Part shown: positions 1 to 11,685 of the stretch, one piece after another
Position numbering within the stretch: the first letter of the stretch is position 1
Layout: each line of letters opens with the position of its first letter
NCBI GenBank assembly: GCA_037176705.1
Contig: JBAWUJ010000124.1
Location: 117,597 to 181,596, forward strand
DNA: 64,000 nt
Source: Molossus alvarezi
Taxonomy: Eukaryota; Chordata; Mammalia; Chiroptera; Molossidae
Reading direction: 5' to 3'
Made by a program: the position numbers and the translations under genes
Notes under the pieces: generated by a model
Told to the model about the DNA's origin: nothing
Database searches by the model: none
What the model saw: only the letters and a program-made list of their open reading frames with translations

Positions 1-2515
1 AGTCCTTAAATGACAAACTAGATTAGTTAAACTTAATTGATATTTACAGAACATTTTACCTGAAAACTGCAGAATATACATTCTATTCAAGTGCACACAG
101 GGCATCCTTGAAAAGACTGCATTTTAGGCCACAAGGTAAGTCTTTACCAATTCAAGAAAATTGAAGTCATATCAAGCATCCTCTCAGATCCGAATGACAT
201 GACAACACTAGAAACCAATTACAACAAAAATACACAAAAAACATTCAAACACATGGAAGCAAACTAGCATGTTATTAACCAATGAATGGGTTATCAAAGA
301 GTTCAAGAAAAAAAATTCCTGGCAACCAAGAAAAATGAACACAAAACAACACAAAATCTATGGGATGCAGTGAAGCAGTCCTGAGAGGGAAGTTCATACC
401 ACTACAGGCCAACCTCAACAAACAAGAAAAATTAAGAATTGACTTTCTAACCCTACAACTCAAAGAACTAGAAACTAAACAAAAAGAAAAAAACAGAGCA
501 ACTAGAAGAAAAGAACTAGAAATGTCAGTGAGGAAATAAAGGACACAGAATCTGAAAAAAAAAAAAAAAATCTGGGGGTGGGATGGTAATTAATAGAAGA
601 AATAGAAAGAAAAATAGAACCACAAAAACAAAAATGGCAATAAATAAGTACATATCAATGATCACCTTAATTATACATATTTTCAATGCTCTGATAAAAA
701 CTCGTAGAGTAGATAACATGGAAATTGGTAAAACAAAGCTGGGGATGTGTCAGGGAAAGAGGAGGATGGTGTCAAGGGGGGGAAAATGAGAAACATTTGT
801 AACAGGAACAAATGAATAAATAAAAAATGTAAAAAAAATACAGACAAAGAGAAACCTGCCACTTTGAAATATAAGCAATGAAACAAAGAGCAGATTCTTT
901 GAAAAGATAGACAAGATTCATCAATTCTTAAGCAGACTCATCAACAAACAAAAAGAGAGGACCCCATAAACAAAATCAGAAACATAATTGGAGAAGTAAC
1001 AACTGATACCACAGTAATACAAAGGATCATTAAAACATACTACGGAAGATTATATGCCAATAAATTGGATGATCTAGGCAAAATCAACAAATTTCTAGAA
1101 ACAGAGTCTCCCAAAACTGAACTGGGAAGAGACAGAAAACTTGAACAGGCCAATAACAACTAAGGAAATGGAAGATATTCAGAAACTTGCAGCAAACCAA
1201 ACCCCAGGCATAGATGGCTTCATGGGGAGATTTTATCAAACATTTAAAGAAGATCTAACACCCGTTCTCCCCAAATTATTCTAAGAAAATTCCAAGAAGA
1301 CGAGACTTCCGAAATCATTTTAGGAATCCAGCATAATATAAATTCCAAAACCAGATAGAGACATTACAAAGAAAGAAAACGACAGGCCAATATCTCTGAT
1401 GAACACTGATTCCAAAATCCTTAAAATCTCAGCAAATCGGATCCAGCAATACATCAAAGAAATTATTAATAATGACCAAATGGGATACATCCCAGGGAAG
1501 CAAGGATGGCACAATATTCCCATATTAATGAATGTGACACAACACAAACAAAATAAATGATAAAACCCACAAGATCATGTCAAGAGAGGCTAAAAAGGCA
1601 TTCAACAAAATCCAGCACAGACCTAGAATAAAAGTTTACATGGAACAAAAAAAGACCCCTAAATGCCACAGTAATCAAGAACAAAGTAGGAGGGATCATA
1701 ATACCAAGTATCAGATTATACTACAAAGCCACTGTAATTATACCCTGGTACTGGCACAAGATCAGGCATATAATTCAATGGAACAGAACAGAGAAACCAT
1801 AAATTGACCCAAATCATTATCCTCAATTAATATTGGACAAGATAGCAAGAGCATACAGTGGAGTAAATACAGCCTCTTCAATAAACAGTGCTGGGAAAAT
1901 CGGACAGTTATTTGCAAAAAACTGAAACTAGACCAACAACATGCACGATACTCAGAAATAGACTCAAGATGGATAAATGGCTTACATGTGACTTGTGAAT
2001 GTATAAAAATTCTGGAAGAAAATATAGGCAAAAAAATTTCCGACATCCCACAAAGCAGAATTTTCATGGTAGCAATGCCTAAGGCAAGGGAAACAAAGAA
2101 AAAAAAATGAACACATGGGACTAAAAAGCTTCTGCACAGCAAAAGAAACAAGCATCAATGTGGAAAGGGAACCTGCTATATGAAAGAGCATAACTACCTA
2201 CAATACATCAGATAAGGGGTTAATTTACAATATGTATAGCATCCTCATACACCTCAACAAAAGGAAGACAAAGAATCCATTTTAAGAATGGGCAGAGGAC
2301 GTAACTAGACACTTCTCCCAACAGGACATACAAATGGCCAAGAGACATACAAAAATATATTACTCAATATCACTAGTCATCACAGAGATGCAAATTAAAA
2401 TAACTATGAAACATTACCTCATATGTGACAGAATGGCTGCCATTAACAAATCTTCAAACAAGTGCTGGTGAGGATGTCATGAAAAGTAAATTGCTGGTGG
2501 GGATTCAGACTGCTG
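1..2515 (+). mobile_element. Rearranged L1 fragments (ORF2, internal deletions)
   Basis: Bases 1-545 match the end of the L1 ORF2 endonuclease and the linker after it. Bases 575-835 hold the ORF1/ORF2 intergenic segment and the first ORF2 codons fused to the last ~125 bp of an L1 3' UTR. From 840 ORF2 resumes into the reverse transcriptase. At about 1620 the text jumps from the FNKIQH-type stretch to the region after the RT palm, losing about 730 bp including the catalytic motif. It then runs through the C-terminal region (1680-2430). The same two aberrant junctions recur at 12300-12535 and ~13310, so this is a duplicated, already broken copy. It has many stops and no coding capacity. Confidence 0.85.
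575..838 (+). mobile_element. Mini-L1 segment: ORF2 start fused to 3' UTR tail
   Basis: About 130 bp containing the ORF2 start context (ATGGCAATAAATAAGTACAT at about 633) is joined to the polypurine end of an L1 3' UTR and an A-rich tail (to 838). Almost all of ORF2 is missing. A near-identical fusion occurs at 12300-12535. It is either an internally deleted retrocopy or a deletion copied by duplication. Confidence 0.6.
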
Positions 2516-4730
2516 CAGTCATGGCTGGGTCCTGCTGGGTACTATGCACTTGGCTGGGAGCTGCCGCAGCCTCACCCACCCTTAGCTGGGAGCGGAGCCC
2601 TTGGTTTAACATCCCAGGTAACACACCTGTGCAAAGCCTACTATGAACAATGATATGGCAAAAATTCGACAATCTAAGCAAAATGGATAAATTTCAAGAA
2701 ACATAGTCTCCCTAAACTGGACCAGAATGAGGTAGAAAACATGAACCGACCAATAACAACAAGAGAAATTGAAGATATAATCAAGACTCTCACAGCAAAC
2801 AAAAGCCCAGGCCCGGATTGCTTCACGGGCGAGTTTCATCAAACATTCAAAGAATAAATAAAACAGATTCTCCTCAAACTATTTCAAAAAATTCAAGAAG
2901 AAGGAAGACTTCCAAACTTGTTTTATGAAGCCAGCATAATCCTACTTCCAAACCAGAAAAAGACACTACAAAGAAAGAAACTTAGAGGCCAATATCCCTA
3001 ATGAACATAGACTCCAAAATTGTGAACAAAATACTAGCTAATAAAATCCAGCTATACGCTGAAAAAATTATCCACCATGACTAAGTGGGATTCATCCCAG
3101 AGATGCAAGGCTGGTACAATATTCGCAAATCAATAAACGTGATACACCACATAAATAAAATGAAGAATAAAAACCACATGATCATATCAATAGATGCCGA
3201 AAAAGCCTTTGACAAAATCCAGCATCCATTTCTGATAAAAACACTCAGCAAAAATAGAGGGATCATATCTAGACATAATACAGGCCATATATGAAAGACC
3301 AACAGCCAACATCATAATCAATGGGCAATAAATAAAAGCATTTTCATTACAAACAAAAAGAAGGCAAGGGTGCCCACTCTTCCCACTCTCATATAACGTA
3401 GGATTGGAAGTCTTACCCACAGCAATCAAACAGAAGGAAAAAATAAAAGGGATCCAAATTGGAAAGGAGAAAGTGCAACTGTCATTATCGGCAGATGACA
3501 TGATTCTATGCGTAGAAAACCCCAAAGACTCCATCAAAAAGTTGCTAGACATAATAAATGAATTTGGAAAACTAGGAGGATACAAAATTAATGTCAAGAA
3601 ATAGATGGCATTCTTATACACCAATGATGAATTCACACAAAGAGATACTAAGAAGACAATCCCATTTACCATTGTGGCAAAAAAAAATTAACATGCCTAG
3701 GAATAAACTTAACCAAAGATATAAAGGACCTATTTGCAGAAAACTACAATTCATTCAAAAAATAAAGAGAGGAAGATATAAAAATGTGGAAGCACATACT
3801 CTGTTCTTGGATTGGAAGAATTAACATCATTAAAATGTCCATATTACCCAAAGCAATCTATAGATTCAATGCAATCCCCATCAAAATGCCAATGGCATAC
3901 TTCACAGAATTAGAAAAAGTACTTCAAAAGTTCATATCAAATTAAAAAAAAAAACACAAAAAAAACGAATAACCCCAGCAATCTTGAAAAAGAAGAACAA
4001 AGTTGGAGTGATCACATTACCAGACTTCAGGTAATGCTACAAAGCCACTGTAATCAAAACAGCATGGTACTGGCACAAGAACAGGCATATAGACCAGTGG
4101 AAAAGAACAGAGAACCCAGAAATACCCAAGGAGATATGCTCAATAAATATTTGACAAAGTTGGAGAGATCATACAGTGGAGTAACGACAGCCTCTTTATT
4201 AAATGGTGTTAGGAAAATTGGACAGCTACATGCAGAAAAATGAAACTAGACCATCAACTTACACCCTACAGAAGAATAAACTCAGAAAGAATAAAAGACC
4301 TAAATGGGACTCATTAATTCATAAAAACCCTTGAAGAAACTGTAGGCAATAAATTTCAGACATCATATACAGCAAAATTTTCACTGATACATTAGAAAAA
4401 GCAATAGAAACAAAGGAGAAGATGAACACACGGGACTACATAAAACTCAAAAGCTTCTGCAGAGCAAAAAATACAATCATCAAAACGGAAAGGCTACCCA
4501 CTGTATGAGAGAGCATAATTGACAATAATATAGCTAACAAGGGGTTAATTTCCAATATATAGAGAGTGCTCATAGAACTCAACAAAAGGAAGACAAAGAA
4601 GCCAATTAAAAACTGGGCAGAGGAACTAAATAGACACCTCTCCAAACAGGACATACAAATGGCTAACAGACATATAAAGAAATGCTCAACATTATTAACC
4701 ATCAGAGAGATGCATATTAAAACAAACAAT
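2516..4730 (+). mobile_element. Internally deleted L1 (5' UTR scrap plus ORF2 RT and C-terminus)
   Basis: Bases 2520-2600 match the end of an L1 5' UTR (compare 39370-39480). From about 2640 the text jumps into ORF2, matching 42235 onward. Relative to the paralog at 38898-44340, about 2.76 kb (rest of 5' UTR, ORF1, endonuclease) is missing. RT pieces remain: the palm motif reads SADDM near 3490 instead of FADDM. The element ends inside the ORF2 C-terminal region at ~4730, where it is fused to an ORF1 fragment; the same fusion lies at ~44335. Several in-frame stops. Confidence 0.8.
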
Positions 4731-7700
4731 TAAAAAACAGAAAGACAGACTAAGAGAACTGTGGAACACCATGAAACACAATAACACACACATCATAGAA
4801 GTTTTAGGAAAAGAAGAAAATGAGCAAGGGACAGAGAAAATATTTGAAGAAATAGTGTCAGAAAACACTCATAACTTGGTGAAGAAAAATGACATATACC
4901 TTCTAGAAGCAAAAAGAGCTTCAACTTTGAAGAATCCAAAGAGGCCCACATCTAGACACATAATAATTAAAGGGAAAAAATTAAAGAGAGAAATAGAATT
5001 CGAAACATGGCAAGAAATAAGCAACGGATTACCCACAAAGAAAATCACATAACCTTATCAGCTGAATGCTCAACAAAAACACTACTGGACAGAGGAGAAA
5101 GTCATGAAGCGATCAAGGTAACGAAAAACAATGATCTGAATCCAAGACTATTCTATCCACGAAGACTGCCATTGAAAATAGAAGGTGAAATAAAGGAAGA
5201 GCTTCCCAGACAAAAAGGCTAATAGAATATGTTAGCAACAAACAGCTCTCTAAGAAATGTTAAAAGGAGTGCTGTAATAAGCAGAACACATAGGAAGAGA
5301 AATCTAACCATAATAAATGAAAATTGCAATAAATAAGTACATATCAATAATTGCCTTAAACACAAATAGATTAAACACTCCCATGAAAAGACACAGAGTA
5401 CATAACATAACAATGCATAGCTCACATATATATTGTTTATGAGACTCAACTCACAACAAAAGTCTTACATAGGTAGAAAGTGAAGAGACGGGAAACTAGA
5501 AATAAATTACAAAAGAATACATGAAAACATTTCAAAAAAATAAGATTAAATAGCATGTTATTAAACAATGAATCGGTTCACAAGGAGATCAAGAAAAATT
5601 TAAAACTTCATGGAAACCAATGAAAGTAAACACACAACAATGCAAAATTAATGGGATTCAGTGAAAGTAGTCCTGAAAAGGAAGTTTATCCCCTACATGT
5701 CAACCTCAGAAAACAAGATTTTCTAATTGACTATATCACATCAGAACTTAAAAAACTATAAAGAAAATGAAACATACAAATAAGAAAAACATCAGACTAA
5801 TCAGTACCAAGGAATAGCAAAGAACAGAGCAGAAAGAGACAACATAGAGACTAAAAATAATTCAAAAGATGAACAAATGGACAAATTTCTAGAAATACGT
5901 AATCTCCCAGAACTGAACGGGAGAGAGATAGAAAACGTGAAGAGACCAATCACAGCTAAGAAAATTGAAGATATAACCAAGAATCTTCCAGCAAACAAAA
6001 GCCCATGCTCGGACTGGTTCACGAGGGAGTTTTACTGAACATTCAAAGAACTAACACCCATTCTTCTCAAACTATTTCAATAAATTCAAGAAGACGGAAC
6101 ACTTCCAAACACACTTTCTGAGGCCAGCATAATGCTAATTCCCAAACCACATGAAGACACTATAAACTAAAGAAAACTACAGGGCAATATTTTTGATTAA
6201 CACAGATGCCAAATTCTTAACAAAATGTTAGCAAATCAAACCCAACAACACATCAAACACATTATTCATTACGACCAAGTGGGTTAGGTTCCAGGCACTC
6301 AAGGATAAAACAATATAAGCAAATCAATAAATGTGATACATTGCATAAACGGAATAAAAGATAAAAATCATATGATCATATAAATAATTCCTAAAAAAGC
6401 ATTCAAAAAAATCCAGCACCAATTTGTGATAGGAAACGCTCAGCAATGTGGGAATAGACGGGCCATATCGCAATATAATAAAGGCCACACAGGAAAAACA
6501 CAGCCAACAACATACTCAATGGGCAAAAACAAAAGGCAATCCCCTTAAGAATGAGAACAACACAGGGATGCCCATTTGCCTCTCTTATTTAACATAGAAT
6601 TGGAAGTCTTAGACACAGCAATTACACATGAAGAAAAAATAAAAGGGATCCAAATTAGAAAGGAGGAAGTGAAACTGTCATTCTATGCAGATGACATAAT
6701 ATGGTATATAGAAACCCCAAAGTGGCAAAACGCAAAATTAATGTCAAGAAATCAATGGCACTTTTGCACACCAAAGATGGAATCACAGAAAGAGAAACTA
6801 AAAAATCAATTTCATTTACCATCACAGCAAAAAAAATTAAAATACGAAGGAATAAACTTCAGAAAAGAAGTAAAGGACTTCTTCACAGATAACTACAGGT
6901 CACTGAAATTAGAAGTGGAGGAAGATATAAAAAAGTGAGAGCATATACCTTGTTCACGGATTGGAAGAATTAACATCATTAAAATGTCCATACTACCCAA
7001 AGCTATCTATATATTCAATGCAATCCTCACCAAAATACCAATGACTTACTTCACTGAACTAAAACAAACACTCCAAAAGTTCATATAAAACTAAAAAAGA
7101 CCCCTAGTAGCCACAGAATTCTTGAAAAAGAAGAAAAAAGTAGGAGGGATCACATGACCAGATTTCAGATTATACCACAAAGCCACTGTAATAAAACAAA
7201 ACAAAAGCCTGGTACTGGCACAGGAACATGCAGACAGGTAAATGGAACAGAATAGAGAACCCAGAAATTGACCCAGGACAATATGTTCAGTTAACATTTG
7301 ACAATGTTGGCAACAACATACAGTGGAGTCAAGACAGTCTCTTCAATAAATGATGTTGGAAAAATTAGACAGCTACTTGCAAAAACAAAACAAAACAAAA
7401 ACAAAATGACGCTAGACCAGAACTTAACACCATACATGAGAATAAACTCGAAATGGATAAAATACTTAAATGTAACTCGTGAATCCATACAAATTCCAGA
7501 AGAAAGTGCAGGTCACAAAATTTCTGAGATAGCCAGAAGAATTTTCACTGGTATAACAACTAAAGCAACAGACACATACACACCAAAATAAATAAATAAA
7601 TAAATAAATAAACAAACAAACAAACAAACAAACACGTGAGACTACTTCAAACTGAAAAGCTTCTGCACAGCTAAAGAAATAACCATCAAAATGAAAAGGG

Positions 7701-8690
7701 ATTGTAATATCTGGAAGAACAAAATCGCCGATGATGCATCAGATAAGGGTTAATTTCCAAAATATAGAGTGCTTATAAAACTCAACCATAGGAAGACAAA
7801 GAATCCAATTAAGAAATGGGCAGAGGAACTAAACAGACACCTCTCCAAACAGTAAATACAAATGGTAAGAGACATATGAATAAATGCTCAACATCACCAA
7901 TCATCAGAAAGATGCAAATTAAAACAACAATGAGATATCACCACACACTTGTCAGAAAGGCCGCCATGAACAAATCATCAAACTACGAGTCTTGGCGAGG
8001 GTGTGGAGAAAGGGGACTCCAGTACACTGCTGGTGGGAATGCAGACTGGTGCAGCCACTATGGAAAACAATATGGTGTTACCTCAAAAACTTAAAAATTG
8101 AACTTCCATTTGACTCAGTGATCCCACTTCTAGGAATATACACTAAGAAGCCTGAAACACCCATCAGAAAGAATATATTTATCCCCAGGTTCGTAGCAGC
8201 ATTACTTACAATAGCTAAGGTCTGGACACAGCCAAGTGTCCATCAGTAGACAAATGGATAAAAAAGCTGTGGTACATATACACAATGGAGTACTCTGCAG
8301 ATGTAAGAAAGAAAAATATCTTATCTTTTGAGAATACACCGAGGGACCTGGAAAGTATTATCCTAAGCAAAACATGCCAAATAGAGAAAGACAAGTATCA
8401 TATGATCTCACTTATTTGTGGAATATAATGAACATAACAGTCTGAGGAATGGGGTAGTCCCAGAAATGTGGAAGTCGGGCACAGACTGACAATCCCCAGA
8501 ATAGGGAATGGTGGGGGAGAGATAAACCACAGAACTTATATACATGTATTCATGAACAATGCACATGGACAACAAAGCTAGGGACAGGGCAGGGAGGGAA
8601 GGGGGGGGGAATCAGTGATGGGGAGGAGAAACATCTGTAACAAAAATTAATTCATTCATTCATAAAATATATTAACAATATAAAATATAA
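4731..8690 (+). mobile_element. Endonuclease-deleted L1, 5' truncated
   Basis: ORF1 C-terminal half (4740-5222), ORF1/ORF2 spacer, then the ORF2 start region at 5310-5490. The endonuclease text jumps near 5490 from the residues after KVK to the segment after the SDH motif, a deletion of about 520 bp compared with 17110-17633. The rest of ORF2 follows: RT palm YADD at about 6688 is kept, C-terminal region 7100-8430, then 3' UTR with G-rich tract 8580-8630 and A-rich end near 8690. Multiple stops and frameshifts; not coding. Confidence 0.8.
7586..7635 (+). repeat. Simple repeat (AAAT)n(AAAC)n inside L1 ORF2
   Basis: About six AAAT and six AAAC units interrupt the ORF2 C-terminal region just before the segment reading TGGGACTACATCAAA in relatives. 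The same site carries other simple repeats at 26115, 31386 and 35796. Confidence 0.9.
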
Positions 8691-9405
8691 AATAAACAAT
8701 AAATGGGTTTACAGGGAGATTTAGAAAAACTTATAAACTTCACGGAAACCAATGAAAGTGAACAAACAACAACACAAAATCAATGGGATTCAGTGACAGT
8801 AGTTCTGATAGGGAAGTTTATACCCTACATGTCTACCTCAGGAAACAAGATTTTCTAATTGACTATCTCACATAAGAACTTAAAAAACTATAGAGAAAAC
8901 GAAACAAACAAACAAAAGATAACCTCAAACTAAATAGTAGGAAATGAATAGCAAAGATCACAGCACAAATAGTCAACATACTGACTAAAAAAAATTCAAA
9001 AGATAAACCAATGGACAAACTTCTGGAAATACATCATCTGCCAGCAATGAATGGGGAAGAGATAGAAAACTTGGGCAGACCAATCACAACTATGAAAATT
9101 GAAGATATAATCAAGAATCTCCCAGCAAACAAAAGCCTGGGTTTGGACAGCTTCACGGGGGAGTTTTTCTGAACATTCAAAGAACTCACACCCATCCTTC
9201 TCAAACTATTACAAAAAGTCCAAGAAGATGGAACACTTCCAAACACACTTTATAAGGCCAGCATGATTCTAATTCCCAAACCAGGTAAAGACACTACAAA
9301 CAAAAGAAAGCTATAGGCCAATATCCTTGATTAACACAGATGCCAAAATTCTTAACAAAATATTAGCAAATAAAATCCAGCAATGTATCAAACACACCAC
9401 CAAGT
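8691..9405 (+). mobile_element. L1 ORF2 fragment truncated at the KCNK1 junction
   Basis: Begins at ORF2 sequence equivalent to 5570 and runs into the RT domain. It stops near 9400 inside the segment that normally reads CATCAAACACATTATTCA. The region 5570-9400 therefore holds this ORF2 stretch twice in tandem, about 3.1 kb apart. The right edge is the KCNK1-derived block. Confidence 0.75.
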
Positions 9406-9503
9406 GATGACCTGAGGCCACTTCACCAGGTTAGGACTCCACCAGCCTGCCCTTTGTGAGTCCCCACAGGAGAGGCACAGGGAGGTGCCGGTGGCCAGGC
9501 AGG

Positions 9504-10000
9504 AGGGGCTGGTGACACTGGAGTGGGGGAAGGCGAAACAAAGGGGCTGGGGATGCATGGGGTGGGGGCAGGCAGGCTGAGGTGTTAGTGACACCAGGGA
9601 GGGAACAGGTGTGGTGGAGGGGCTAGTGACACTGGGGTGAAGGCAGGCTGGGCAGAGGAGCTGGTGACACTGAGGATGAGGGCAGTCGGGGTGGAGGGGC
9701 TGGTGACACTGGAGAGGGAGCATGCAGGACAGAGAGGATGGTGACACCGAGGTGGGGGCAGGCGGGGCGGAAGAGCTGGAGACACCAGGGTGGGGGCAGG
9801 TGGGGCATAGGTTCTGGAGACACCAGGGTGGGGGAAGGCGGGGAGAAGGGGCTGGTGACACCAGAGTGGGGGCAGGTACGGCTGAGGTGCTGCTGACACT
9901 GAGGTAGTGGCAGGCATGGCGGAGGGGCAACTGACACCTAGGTGGAGGCAGGCGGGGCAGAGGGGCTGGTGACACTTGGGTGGGGGAGGCAGAAAGGGGT
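9504..10000. repeat. 38-bp GC-rich minisatellite in KCNK1 intron fragment
   Basis: About 13 diverged tandem units of 38 bp of the form AGGGGCTGGTGACACTGGGG followed by TGGGGGCAGG-type sequence. The unit length is not a multiple of three and the units lack stops in several frames, which creates long but meaningless open frames on the minus strand. The second KCNK1 copy has only about three recognisable units (49020-49140). Confidence 0.85.
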
Positions 10001-10067
10001 TGGGGACCCATGGGGTGTGGAGCGTGGGGTGGGGAGCGGATGTGGTGCCAGGCCACTGGGATCCTAC

Positions 10068-10409
10068 CTGTGGTGGAGAGCATGGTGCTGGTGAAGGCAA
10101 GCGCAGAGGTGAAGTCCACGTTCCAGTGGGCGGAGGCATTGCTGAGCACCCAGTGGCTGCTGCCTCCAGCACCCGGCCCACAACCTGCTAGAGCTGTGGC
10201 TCAGACAGGCACTGGCACTCAGGGAGGCGCTGCTTCATCTTGTGCAGCTCCTGGCACAGCAGGTCCTCCCAGGGCAGGGCTACCTATGAGAGACCAGGGT
10301 GCCCAAGACCAGGCAGAGCACGTAGCCAAGCACCAGGAAGCCAAAGCACAGGCCAAGCGGGGCTGCCCAGCAGGTGCACACAGGAGCTGTAGGCCGGGGA
10401 CCACAGCAT
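10068..10409 (-). pseudogene. KCNK1: KCNK1 (TWIK-1) exon 1, frameshifted
   Basis: KCNK1 encodes a K2P potassium channel subunit with four membrane segments and two pore loops. Read from ATG at 10409 the block gives, in shifting frames: an MLWS start; the first transmembrane segment CFGFLVLGYVLCLVLGTLV; the cap-helix region around LCQELHKMKQ and CLSEPQL; then VLSNAS and DFTSALAFTSTMLSTTG, which is pore helix 1 up to the first glycine of the GYG filter. The text then meets CAG/GTAGG, a splice donor at the conserved K2P intron site in the first filter. The exon is 342 nt; about 349 nt is expected for KCNK1, so there are net frameshifts. A stop follows SEPQL. Motifs match KCNK1 far better than KCNK6 or KCNK7. 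It cannot make a channel. The assignment rests on remembered human KCNK1 motifs. Confidence 0.82.
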
Positions 10410-11098
10410 CTTTCCAAGCAGGAACCAGAGCAGAGCAAACCGCTCAGCTTACCTGCACCCTCCTCTGGCCTGGGTGGCCTGTGTGCTCCTTCTGGAAGCT
10501 GTGGAAAAAGTAGCAGCACCCCTCCTGGGAGGCTCAGACTTTCCCTGCTGAGACAAAAAAATGCAAATTTAGGCTCATTAATAACCAGCATCTATCCCAC
10601 CTTCTGGAAATCCTCTTATGCAGAGCACCAGGGCTACATTCCAAAGCATTGATTAACTGAGACTACCACCCACCAGGAAAAGCTAGAGGATAACTAAACC
10701 TGTTCTGGGCTTGCAAATCTACCCAGGAAAGTAAGACTTGACAGTGATGTTTAATGTGGGCCCACCCAGGCTCATCCAAACACAGTAGAGGGAGCCACAA
10801 AGAGCAGAACACCAACACCCATAGGAAAAATTTGGCAGGCTCCAAAATCCACTGAGTTAGCCAAAATGATGAAACAAATGAACATATCCCAAATGAACGA
10901 ACAAGAGGACTCTCTCCAAGATGAGGCCAATGAAAAGTAGCTAAGCAAATTATCAGAGGTAGAATTCAGAGCCATGACCTTGAGGAAGCTCAACAGCATG
11001 AGTAAGGATATCAGCACCATGAATAATGCTATAGAAACAATGCAAACCAACCAAGTGGAAATGAAGAATGACAGCAGAAATTTAAGAACACATTGGAA

Positions 11099-11366
11099 GC
11101 CCTGGCCGGTTTGGCTCAGCGGTTACAGCGTCGGCCTGCGGTCCTGAGAGACCCGGGTACGGTTCCCGCAAAGGGCGCGTACTTCGGTTGCAGTTTGTCC
11201 CCCGGCCCTGGTCGGTTGTGCGGGTGGCAGCCACTCGATGTGTTCCTTTCGCATCGATGTTTCTCTCTCTCTCTCTGTTCCTCTCTCTCCCTCCCACTCT
11301 ACCTGAACAAAAAATGGAAAAATGTCCTCGGGTGAGGATTAAAAAAAAATAAATAAAAAAAAAAAA
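11099..11366 (+). mobile_element. VES SINE 1 (tRNA-derived)
   Basis: Starts GCCCTGGCCGGTTTGGCTCA, the typical VES head derived from a tRNA, followed by a unique body, a CT-rich stretch (TTTCTCTCTCTCTC) and an A-rich tail. Flanked by a perfect 12-bp target-site duplication AACACATTGGAA (11087-11098 and 11367-11378), so it inserted into L1 ORF1. The Pol III A box is recognisable; the B box is altered (GGTACGGTTCC). Confidence 0.95.
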
Positions 11367-11440
11367 AACACATTGGAAGGATTAACCAGCAAAGTAGATG
11401 AAGCTCAGAACCGAATCAGTGAAGTAGAAGGCAGGGAAGA

Positions 11441-11685
11441 GTCCTGGTCAGTTTTGCTCAGTGGTTAGAGCATTGGCCTGCGGTCCAGAGAGACCCGGGT
11501 TCGATCCCTGCTAAGGGCACGTATCTCAGTTGCCGTTTGTCCCTGGCCCTAGTTGGTCGTGCGGGTGGCAGCCACTCAATGTGTCCCTTTCATGCCGATG
11601 TTTCTCTCTCTCTCTCTTCCTCCCCATCATCCCCACTCTATCTGAACGAAAAATGGAAAAATGTCCTCGGGTGAGGATAAAAAAA
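11441..11685 (+). mobile_element. VES SINE 2 with intact B box
   Basis: Second VES, 75 bp after the first, same orientation. Flanked by AGAAGGCAGGGAAGA (11426-11440) and AGAAGGCAGAGAAGA (11686-11700), a 15-bp target-site duplication with one difference. The Pol III B box at 11498-11508 reads GGTTCGATCCC, a canonical match. The A tail is short. Confidence 0.95.

Larger units (their letters stand above)
9408..10556 (-). pseudogene. KCNK1: KCNK1 genomic fragment (exon 1 plus intron 1 start), copy 1
   Basis: GC-rich block unlike the AT-rich L1 around it. On the minus strand it holds a short upstream region (10410-10556), a decayed exon 1 of the two-pore potassium channel TWIK-1 (10068-10409), an apparent splice donor, and intron 1 sequence expanded into a 38-bp minisatellite (about 9504-10000). 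Because the intron side is present it is a genomic DNA copy, not a processed retrocopy. Both edges abut L1. A second copy with the same left L1 junction lies at 48931-49600. Exons 2 and 3 are not in the window. Confidence 0.8.

Noticed and set aside
9388..10181. Long minus-strand open frames (about 200-250 codons) rich in P, S, C and H
   Set aside because: They read through the KCNK1 intron into a 38-bp minisatellite. Units lack stops in several frames and 38 is not a multiple of three, so the openness is a repeat artefact.
9408..10556. Processed KCNK1 retropseudogene
   Set aside because: Intron sequence follows the exon donor and there is no exon 2 join, A tail or target-site duplication around the block.
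11099..11200. tRNA gene from the tRNA-like A and B boxes
   Set aside because: The box region is the head of a VES SINE, with SINE body, tail and target-site duplication; no full cloverleaf.
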